Of a stretch of 25,542 bases of DNA, positions 1 through 6,428 are shown one piece after another. The notes under the pieces are model-generated. The model saw only the letters and a program-made list of their open reading frames with translations, made no database searches and had not been told where the DNA came from. The position numbers and the translations under genes were made by a program. How positions within the stretch are numbered: position 1 is the stretch's first letter; every line of letters starts with the position of its first letter. Origin of the DNA: Verrucomicrobia bacterium UBA1727 (GTDB taxonomy: Bacteria > Verrucomicrobiota > Kiritimatiellia > RFP12 > UBA1067); assembly GCA_002315875.1 (NCBI GenBank), contig DCIL01000098.1, forward strand, positions 1 through 25,542. Reading direction: 5' to 3'.

Positions 1-32
1 TGAAAAATCGTGAAACTCCAGAATCTGACATG

Positions 33-61
33 TTGAAGGGAGGGGCTCGATATGGTACAAT
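33..61 (+). promoter_or_regulatory. Promoter of unit 1 with extended -10, probably leaderless
   Basis: A TTGAAG hexamer lies at 33-38, then a 17-nt spacer, then TACAAT at 56-61 preceded by TGG (extended -10, TGnTACAAT). A transcription start about 7 nt after the -10 would fall at or next to the ATG at 68, so the first mRNA of the unit would have no leader and no Shine-Dalgarno sequence. The hexamers and spacing are seen directly; the start point is inferred. The rest of 1-67 shows nothing else I can support. Confidence 0.72.
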
Positions 62-67
62 TCAGAC

Positions 68-868
68 ATGAGAATTTCAAGTGTTGTCCTTTTTGCTGTG
101 TTCACGTTGGGCGCGGTCGGATGCCGTCAGATGGCGAAGCCGAGTTTTGACGATCCGTATGACCTTAATCGTTCCGATTGCAGGATCGGAGTGCTCGCTG
201 ATTGCGATAGCGAGTTTCTCTCGCGCAAGATCTACAACAAGGCCGAAATCGTGCCGTTCGAGCATCTGCGGCCCGCGGTCTGGCAGCTCATGTCCGAGAA
301 GATCGACGGACTCGTTTTCGACGAGCACGTCCTTCGTCTGATTCAGTGGAAGTATCCCGAGCGCTTCCGCCTTCTGGAGCGTCCGATCGACACCGACCCT
401 TCCGTCATCGCCGTCAATGCGTCGCGTCCCGAACTGCGCGACCGGCTCAACAGGTTCATCGCCGAGATCCGTGCGAACGGAGTCTACGACGACATGTTCC
501 TGCGCTGGTGTCACGATCCTGAAAGACGTCCCGAAGACGTTCCCGATCTCACCAAGCTCGGATGCAACGATCAGAAGGCGCCGGTTCTGCGCATCGGGGT
601 CGATCCCGTCCAGGAGCCGAATGCGTATTTCGACAAGCAGGGACGGCTTGTCGGCTATGACATCGAATTCGCCTACCGCTTTGCGCGTGCCGCCGGCTTT
701 CAGGTGAGGTTCGTCGAGGATGAAGAGGAGGTGCTCCTCGGCAATCTTGAGTCCGGCGAGCTCGATCTCGTCATCGCCAATCTCGGCAAGGAACCTGAGC
801 GCAAGAAGATTCTCTGGTCCGACGGATATCTCGATTCCGACGTTGTAATGATGGTAAAGGAGAAATGA
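68..868 (+). CDS. Lipoprotein family-3 solute-binding protein with lobes in permuted order
   Basis: This is a 266-residue predicted lipoprotein: a hydrophobic signal ends in AVGC, putting the acylated cysteine at C19. Two halves of a family-3 (amino-acid type) periplasmic binding protein are visible, but in reverse order. Residues 31-148 match lobe 2: a DL..CRIGV opening, the FDE motif at 84-86, and the end pattern ELRDRLNRF..EIRANG....W. Residues 173-266 match lobe 1: LRIGVDP, GRLVGYDIEFA, LESGELDLVIANL, PERKK and SDGY, ending at the usual hinge. D85 and R245 align with the residues that bind the ligand amino and carboxylate groups in HisJ-type proteins, so amino-acid or peptide binding is plausible. 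No ABC permease is nearby. The next gene overlaps by 4 nt and encodes a lytic transglycosylase-like protein, recalling MltF, where the two domains are fused. The lobe assignment is strong; the ligand is unknown. Confidence 0.88.
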   Translation: MRISSVVLFAVFTLGAVGCRQMAKPSFDDPYDLNRSDCRIGVLADCDSEFLSRKIYNKAEIVPFEHLRPAVWQLMSEKIDGLVFDEHVLRLIQWKYPERFRLLERPIDTDPSVIAVNASRPELRDRLNRFIAEIRANGVYDDMFLRWCHDPERRPEDVPDLTKLGCNDQKAPVLRIGVDPVQEPNAYFDKQGRLVGYDIEFAYRFARAAGFQVRFVEDEEEVLLGNLESGELDLVIANLGKEPERKKILWSDGYLDSDVVMMVKEK

Positions 869-1455
869 CGCTTATCGCCACCATTCTTGCCGCGACCGCG
901 ACGCTGCCCGTATTCAAGGGCTTCGAGGCGCCGCGCTACCAACAGCACGATGCGCTCATCCTCCGTTTCGTAAACGAATTCAATTCCAATCCCGCGCTGT
1001 GGGCGGGATGCTCCACGGGCCAGCGCGGCAGTGTGCGAAAACTCGATCCCGCGCTCGTCAAGGCGCATATGATTCAAGAGACCGGGGGCAGTGATCCGAT
1101 CTCGCGCGCGTCATGGGCGATCGATCCCTTGCAGGTCAACGTGCCTGGTGACTGGAATCGCTACAAGGCGTATCTCGGGCTTACCAAGCCGCGGCATCGT
1201 AATGAAGGTAGTCGCGAGACGAACATCCGTGCCGGCATCAAGTATCTCGCCCGCAAGGGGTTCGGATGCTCGGGACAGCCCGCGTTGAATAGTCCCGAAT
1301 CGAAGTTCGACGGATGGAATCCAGCGCTGCAGCGCTATAACGGACGCAAGGATTCCGCTACCGGCGGCAAGCCGTACTGCGAGGTCTATGCCGATAAGAT
1401 CCACAAGCGCAAGGGTGAACCAGGAAAGCACGTCCCCATTCAAATCAAGAAATGA
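865..1455 (+). CDS. Exported lytic transglycosylase-like (lysozyme-fold) protein
   Basis: This 196-residue protein starts with a short hydrophobic leader ending near residue 20. The core resembles an SLT/goose-lysozyme fold. DPALVKAHMIQETGG places the candidate catalytic glutamate at E72. DPLQV stands where the family usually has GLMQ. IRAGIKYLARK resembles the conserved AGxxYL segment, and ALQRYNGR resembles the late YNxG motif. The expected role is non-hydrolytic cleavage of peptidoglycan between MurNAc and GlcNAc. The start ATG overlaps the stop of the preceding binding protein (ATGA), with a GGAG just upstream at 859-862, so the two are probably translated together. The protein is short for a stand-alone transglycosylase, and the motifs are divergent, so a lysozyme-like hydrolase is an alternative. 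Confidence 0.78.
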   Translation: MTLIATILAATATLPVFKGFEAPRYQQHDALILRFVNEFNSNPALWAGCSTGQRGSVRKLDPALVKAHMIQETGGSDPISRASWAIDPLQVNVPGDWNRYKAYLGLTKPRHRNEGSRETNIRAGIKYLARKGFGCSGQPALNSPESKFDGWNPALQRYNGRKDSATGGKPYCEVYADKIHKRKGEPGKHVPIQIKK

Positions 1456-2813
1456 AAACTGCGTTCATCGGTCTTGTATTTTGTATTCTTTCGGGCGTTG
1501 TGGTAGGCGCCGAACGATGGGCAGTTGTCGATGAAGAAAAAGCGCCTGCGGTGCCGGATATGCTGCCGCTCTGTACGGACGCTCGGCGCGACGTTCGTTT
1601 CGAACTGAAGCTCGGCGTGAGGCCAACTGCCGCGAGTCCGGCGGCGGAACTTTTCCGGGACCTTAAGGCGATGACCGATTCTCCGGCTTTTGAATTCGTC
1701 TGGACTCATGCCTGGATGAATCCGTGGGCGGGTGATGGCGACAAGCGCTTCGTCACCAACGTGAACGGACGCATCGTGGCGAAGCCGCTTTCGGAGATTC
1801 GGCTTACCAATCGCATCTGCGAGGAGACCGGAGTCGCTCCGCGGCTTTACTATTCCGATCTCGCCGGCATTGTCGGCTCCTGGCATCGGGACGAATATTA
1901 CGACATCAATCGCAAAGGGTTCGCCCAGGTCATCCGCAAGGCGTGGCGCGATTACCGCGGCGTTTGCGTCTTCAGCTGGCACATGGATCATCCCTGTACC
2001 ACCAACGGTTTTTATCATGCGTCCTATCGTTACAAGTGTGCGGAACATCGCAATGTCATCAAGGCGATTCTGGATGACGAGCGGTGGGAATGCGGCTTAG
2101 GACAGATTAAGGGTCCTGCGCGCAAGGTCGCGTTCGCGTCTCCGCGTCATTGGTTTGTCGCCCAACTCGAGGAAGTAGCCAAATTCGTCAATTCGCTCAA
2201 TGACGAGAACGGAAAGCCAATCCCGGTGATCATTCGCTATCCGCACGAGATGGACGGCGCTTGGTTCTGGTGGGGAGATACCTGGTGCACTCCAGCCGAG
2301 TTCATCGCGCTCTGCCGCTTCGAGGCGGACACTTTGCGCCGGCTTTGCGGACGCGACCGCATTCTCTTTGCCTACGATCCCGACAAGTGCTGGCAGGAGT
2401 TGGGCGCGCCTGATGATGGCAAGAAGAATTTTCTCACCTGGTATCCCGGTGACGAATATGCCGACATCGTCGGCTTCGATGATTATTCGATTGGTCTTGG
2501 TAACAATGACCGCGATGCGGACAACAAGGAGAAGGAGACGATCCGCAAACTGCGTATTGTGTCCGCCTTTGCCTCGGAACACGGCAAGATCGCCGCGCTT
2601 ACCGAGACGGGCATCAACAAGCCGACGCGCAATGACTTCTACGAGCGGCTTTATCGCATTCTTACGGCGGACGGCGTGCGTGTTGCATTCGTCGACACCT
2701 GGGGCGGGGAATATACGATGCCCGTGAAGCGTCCCGTCATCGTCGAAAGCTTTAAGCGCTTTCTCAAGCATCCCGAGGTGCTGACGAAGCGATTCATCAA
2801 GTCGGAGAAATAA
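1452..2813 (+). CDS. Exported GH26 family glycoside hydrolase (beta-mannanase-like)
   Basis: This 453-residue protein has an N-terminal signal peptide (about residues 1-20, ending VVVGA). The rest is a single GH26 TIM barrel. FSWHMDHP marks the beta-3 region. IIRYPHEMDGAWFWWG carries the acid/base glutamate E266, and LTETG carries the nucleophile E385; the 119-residue spacing suits the family. GH26 enzymes are mostly endo-beta-1,4-mannanases, with some beta-1,3-xylanases and lichenases, so mannan is the most likely but unproven substrate. No carbohydrate-binding module is attached. The start overlaps the previous stop by 4 nt (ATGA) and the end overlaps the dehydrogenase gene by 1 nt. The mature N-terminus (ERWAVVDEEKAP) resembles that of the glycyl radical enzyme at 22569. 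Confidence 0.93.
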   Translation: MKTAFIGLVFCILSGVVVGAERWAVVDEEKAPAVPDMLPLCTDARRDVRFELKLGVRPTAASPAAELFRDLKAMTDSPAFEFVWTHAWMNPWAGDGDKRFVTNVNGRIVAKPLSEIRLTNRICEETGVAPRLYYSDLAGIVGSWHRDEYYDINRKGFAQVIRKAWRDYRGVCVFSWHMDHPCTTNGFYHASYRYKCAEHRNVIKAILDDERWECGLGQIKGPARKVAFASPRHWFVAQLEEVAKFVNSLNDENGKPIPVIIRYPHEMDGAWFWWGDTWCTPAEFIALCRFEADTLRRLCGRDRILFAYDPDKCWQELGAPDDGKKNFLTWYPGDEYADIVGFDDYSIGLGNNDRDADNKEKETIRKLRIVSAFASEHGKIAALTETGINKPTRNDFYERLYRILTADGVRVAFVDTWGGEYTMPVKRPVIVESFKRFLKHPEVLTKRFIKSEK

Positions 2814-3532
2814 TGGATATCGGAAATAAGATTGCGGTAGTGACCGGGGGTGGCAGCGGTTTCGGATACGGAATCGCCGCGGAACTCGTCCGTCGCGGCG
2901 CGAAGGTCTTCATCACGGGACGCAACGCCGAGAAGCTCGAGCGGTCCGCGAAGGAAATCGGCTGCGATTCAATAGTGGCCGACGTGACGGTGGCCGGAGA
3001 TTGGGATCGCGTTTTCTCTGTGGCTGGTGCAGTGGACATCCTCGTCAACAATGCCGGGGCAGGCGTGAAGATCGCGCCGCTTGCGGAGCAGACGGATGAC
3101 GAGATCGTTTCGTCCGTCACCACCAATCTCACGGGAGCGATCCTCGGCTGCAAGCGCGCGGCCGCGCTCATGAGCGCGAGAAAATCCGGCGCGATCGTCA
3201 ATGTATCTTCGGTCTGTGCGCTTTACGCCTGGGCGGGATGGAGCGTCTATACCGCGGCGAAGGCGGGACTCTCCAAGTTCTCTCACGCGCTTCATTGCGA
3301 GATGCGTCCGTATGGAGTTCGGGTGTTCAACGTGACGCCTTCGTGGGGACGCACCGACTTCAACACGAGTTGCGGAATCATCGGTGCCAGCGAGGATGGT
3401 GCGCTTGCTGAGAAGTGCATCGCGCCCGCGGAAATCGGAAAGCTCGTCTGCGATCTTCTTGAAACTTCGGATCATCTTGCAGTCCCTGACATTACGCTGC
3501 AGCCGATGATTCAGGACATATCACCAATGTAA
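2813..3532 (+). CDS. Short-chain dehydrogenase/reductase (SDR), cytoplasmic
   Basis: This is a 239-residue classical SDR with no signal peptide. The Rossmann cofactor motif TGGGSGFG occupies 11-18, and NNAG follows at about residue 80. The catalytic set is S133, Y146 and K150 (SVYTAAK). TGRNAEKL after beta-2 has an arginine where NADP-preferring members often have one, so NADP(H) is plausible. Length is normal for the family. It would oxidise or reduce a hydroxyl or keto group of a small metabolite; the position between GH26 and an FAD oxidoreductase suggests a sugar or sugar derivative, which is inference. The start ATG shares one base with the preceding TAA, and GGAG at 2804-2807 gives a ribosome site 5 nt upstream. 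Confidence 0.93.
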   Translation: MDIGNKIAVVTGGGSGFGYGIAAELVRRGAKVFITGRNAEKLERSAKEIGCDSIVADVTVAGDWDRVFSVAGAVDILVNNAGAGVKIAPLAEQTDDEIVSSVTTNLTGAILGCKRAAALMSARKSGAIVNVSSVCALYAWAGWSVYTAAKAGLSKFSHALHCEMRPYGVRVFNVTPSWGRTDFNTSCGIIGASEDGALAEKCIAPAEIGKLVCDLLETSDHLAVPDITLQPMIQDISPM

Positions 3533-3545
3533 AAGGAACAAAATC

Positions 3546-6362
3546 ATGATATCGATAATACTTGCAGTAGCGGGAATCTTTGTTGAGGCCGAGAGTTTCG
3601 ACCGACTCGGAGGATGGGTGGTGGAGACACAGAGCGTCCGTCAAATGGGTTCGGCCTATCTGATGGCGCACGGCATGGGCGCGCCAGTGGCGGACGCCGA
3701 GACCGAAGTGAAGGTCGAGACGGCTGGCGACTACGAGGTCTGGGCGCGCACGCGCAACTGGGTCGAGGAGTGGGCGCCGGGGAAGTGTCCCGGACGCTTT
3801 GAGGTGCTCGTCAACGGCAAGAAGGTCGAGTCCTTTGCCGGGGCGAACGGCGTACTGGGCATCAACGGCGGCAAGTGGGCGTGGCAGCTTGCGGGCAAGG
3901 TGAAGCTCGAGAAGGGTGCGGCAAAGCTTGCGCTTCACGATCTCACCGGTTTCAACGGACGCTGCGATCAGATCGCGCTCGTGCCGCTCAAGGACGGCAA
4001 GTGGACGCTTCCGGAGCTTCCGGTCGTCTCGCCGGTCGAGGACGCGAAGGAGAATTACGAGTTCGTGGTGATCGGCGGCGGCATTGCCGGATCCTGCACG
4101 GCGATCGCGGCGTCCCGCAGCGGAGTCAAGACGCTTTGCCTTCAGGACCGCGACGTGCTCGGCGGCTGCAACTCGTCCGAAGTCCGCGTGGGCATGGGCG
4201 GTATGCTCGGCTTCGGACCGAATCCCGCGCTCGGCCGCGTCGTGGGCGAGATCCAGCCGATGATGAGCGATCACAAGCCGAACGATGCGATGTATTACGA
4301 GGACACGCGCAAGGAGATCGCCTTCAACCTGAAGATGAGCTATACGGGCGCGGGAGCGGTGCCGGGGGTCCGTCCGACCTTGCGTCTGCGTCAGCATGTC
4401 TACGCCGTCGAGATGCAGCCCGGCACCAATCTCATTGCCGCGGTGATCGCGCTCGACATGCGCACCGGCAAGCGCGTCCGCTATCGTGCGAAGTGGTTCT
4501 GCGATGCGACGGGCGATGCGGTGATCGCGCGTCAGGCGGGATGCGAGACGATGTACGGAGTCGAACCGCGTTCGCGCTTCCATGAGGCGTGCGCTCCCGA
4601 GAAGGCGGTTCGCCAGGTGATGGGTATGTCCGTGCAGTGGCTTTCGAAGGAGTGTGACCGGGATTCGCCTTTCCCGGACATCTCCGACTGGGCGCTCAAG
4701 ATGGACGAAGTGAGCGGCGAGTATCGGCTCTACGGAACCTGGGATCAGGAGACGGGATTCTTCCGCGACATGGCGGACGACACCGAGGCCATCCGCGATT
4801 ACGGACTGCTCGCGGTGTTCTCGAACTGGCATTGGATGAAGAACGTCGCGCCGCGGAAGGCGGAGTACGCGCGCCGTGCGTTTTCGTGGATCTCGCCCGT
4901 CGGCGGCAAGCGCGAGAGCTATCGCGTGGTCGGCGATTACGTCTTCAATCAGAACGATCTCCACAACCAGGTGATGCATCCTGACGCGACTGCCGCGGCC
5001 ACCTGGAACATCGACTTCCATTTTCCCGATCCGCGCCTCGAAGGCAAGTTCAAGGAGCCGATCCGTTCCGCCGCGTATCACCGCGGCTTCGGCGGCAAGG
5101 CGATTCCCGTGCCTTATCGTTCGCTCTACGCCCGCGATTGCGGCAACCTCTTTCTTGCGGGACGTCACATCTCCGTTTCGCACGCGGCCTTCGCCTGCGT
5201 CCGCGTGATGCGTACGCTCGGTGCGCTCGGTGAGGCGGTGGGCCTGGCGACCGCGGTCTGCAAGAAGCACGACTGTCTGCCGCGAGACGTCTATCGCAGC
5301 TATCTCGAGGAATACCGCAAGTCGCTCAAGAAGGGCGTGCCGCCGCTCGGCCAGTTCCATTGCGGCGGCTTCGCGATCGGCGAGACGTATCACATGAGCA
5401 CGCGCGGCTACTTCAGCATCTATCCGGCGGAAAAGGGCTCGCTCTCTCCCGAAGTGCAGAAGGAGATCAAGAGCATCGGCTTCGAACACATGTGCGAGCA
5501 TCCCGACTTCCAGGACCGCCGGCGGGCGTTCGTGCTGGCGGACGAATCGCGCGGTTTCCTGCACTACTACGACTCGTTCTCTCCGAAGGCAGGATTCAAG
5601 GTGGCGGTGCGCAAGCCGGTGTGGGACCTCAAGCAGGTCGGTGCGAAGCGCTACCGCACCGTGTGCTACGGAGGATTCCAGATTACGGACTTCAACGAGC
5701 GTAAGGTTGTCGAGAACTTCACTCATCCTTCGCTTTCGGGTCCCGACTTCATCGTGACGGCGATCTGCGATTTGAAGGACGGCGGCTTCATCGCCTCGGT
5801 GAATCCGCAGAAGACGAAGGACAAGGTCGTGCTGTTGCGGCACTTCAATGCCGCGCGTGAACTCGTTGCGACCTATCGCGTGGAGGGTTGCTACTACGCG
5901 CGCTCGCTGCAGTGGGATCGGGACGGCGAGACGCTGCTCCTTTCGTGGGAGAAGGGTTTTTCGCGCGTACGCCTGCCCAAGTTAGGTGAGAAGGCAGAGA
6001 TTCTCGCGAATTTCCTCCAGCCGGATGGACGCAACCTCTTTGATGTCGTGCCCGATCCGACGTCCGACGGCTATGTCGCGGGCTGTGGATACGGTGGGGG
6101 ACTCGTGCGGTTTGCCGCGGACGGTTCAGTGAAGAGCCAGTGGTTCGTCCCGACCGACACCGGCAAGGAGAGCCGTTTCTATGCGCAGGTTCTTCCGCAA
6201 CCTAACGGACATGTCTACATGGCGCATTGGACGGGACACGGCTTCGGTGACTCCTTCAAGGGCTGGCAGGCGGTGGAGTTTGACCAGAACGGAAAAGCCG
6301 TCTGGCATCTCGATTCTCCCGACCGCTACGGCTCCATCTCCGGCATTTTGATTGCAGAGTGA
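3546..6362 (+). CDS. Three-domain FAD-dependent oxidoreductase: golvesin-like, FAD, beta-propeller-like
   Basis: This 938-residue protein has a short hydrophobic N-terminus (residues 1-12) that may be a signal peptide. Residues 13-160 resemble a golvesin/CBM6-type beta-sandwich (VEAESF, GGWVV, YEVWARTRNW, LHDLTGFNGRCD). Residues 172-605 form an FAD oxidoreductase of the FAD_oxidored type: the dinucleotide-binding GGGIAG at 177-182, then the QDRDVLGGCNSSEVRVG region, and LFLAGRHISVSHAAF late in the domain. From about 640 to the end there are beta-rich repeats (GGFIASVNP, DGYVAGCGYGGG, GHVYMAHWTGHG) that look like propeller blades. The family oxidises hydroxylated substrates using FAD, but the substrate here is unknown. 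AAGGA at 3533-3537 is the ribosome site. It is the last gene of unit 1. Confidence 0.9.
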   Translation: MISIILAVAGIFVEAESFDRLGGWVVETQSVRQMGSAYLMAHGMGAPVADAETEVKVETAGDYEVWARTRNWVEEWAPGKCPGRFEVLVNGKKVESFAGANGVLGINGGKWAWQLAGKVKLEKGAAKLALHDLTGFNGRCDQIALVPLKDGKWTLPELPVVSPVEDAKENYEFVVIGGGIAGSCTAIAASRSGVKTLCLQDRDVLGGCNSSEVRVGMGGMLGFGPNPALGRVVGEIQPMMSDHKPNDAMYYEDTRKEIAFNLKMSYTGAGAVPGVRPTLRLRQHVYAVEMQPGTNLIAAVIALDMRTGKRVRYRAKWFCDATGDAVIARQAGCETMYGVEPRSRFHEACAPEKAVRQVMGMSVQWLSKECDRDSPFPDISDWALKMDEVSGEYRLYGTWDQETGFFRDMADDTEAIRDYGLLAVFSNWHWMKNVAPRKAEYARRAFSWISPVGGKRESYRVVGDYVFNQNDLHNQVMHPDATAAATWNIDFHFPDPRLEGKFKEPIRSAAYHRGFGGKAIPVPYRSLYARDCGNLFLAGRHISVSHAAFACVRVMRTLGALGEAVGLATAVCKKHDCLPRDVYRSYLEEYRKSLKKGVPPLGQFHCGGFAIGETYHMSTRGYFSIYPAEKGSLSPEVQKEIKSIGFEHMCEHPDFQDRRRAFVLADESRGFLHYYDSFSPKAGFKVAVRKPVWDLKQVGAKRYRTVCYGGFQITDFNERKVVENFTHPSLSGPDFIVTAICDLKDGGFIASVNPQKTKDKVVLLRHFNAARELVATYRVEGCYYARSLQWDRDGETLLLSWEKGFSRVRLPKLGEKAEILANFLQPDGRNLFDVVPDPTSDGYVAGCGYGGGLVRFAADGSVKSQWFVPTDTGKESRFYAQVLPQPNGHVYMAHWTGHGFGDSFKGWQAVEFDQNGKAVWHLDSPDRYGSISGILIAE

Positions 6363-6369
6363 GTCGTGA

Positions 6370-6396
6370 GGTTTGATTATCATCACGTGGTTTGAT
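6370..6396 (+). repeat. Direct repeat GGTTTGAT within the unit 2 promoter
   Basis: GGTTTGAT occurs at 6370-6377 and again at 6389-6396, 19 nt apart start to start, close to two helical turns. One copy overlaps the -35 and the other runs into the -10. A CACGTG palindrome (6384-6389) lies between them. This could be an operator for a dimeric regulator, or a coincidence of promoter sequence. Confidence 0.35.
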
Positions 6397-6401
6397 ATAA
6401 T
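6373..6401 (+). promoter_or_regulatory. Promoter of unit 2 with extended -10
   Basis: TTGATT (6373-6378), a 17-nt spacer and TATAAT (6396-6401) preceded by TGA form an extended -10 promoter. The inferred start, near 6408, leaves a leader of about 21 nt containing GGGAG at 6416-6420, 8 nt before the ATG at 6429. The 66-nt gap before this gene shows no hairpin followed by a T run, so read-through from unit 1 remains possible. Confidence 0.78.
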
Positions 6402-6428
6402 TCTTCACAAAATATGGGAGAATGATAT

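Noticed and set aside
3492..5843. A 783-codon open frame on the minus strand opposite the FAD oxidoreductase
   Set aside because: It mirrors a clear sense gene. The sense codon use avoids TTA, CTA and TCA, which leaves the opposite strand free of stops. The translation is Arg/His/Ala-rich with no recognisable domain.
6363..6428. Intrinsic terminator between units 1 and 2
   Set aside because: No GC stem followed by a T run is present in the 66-nt gap.
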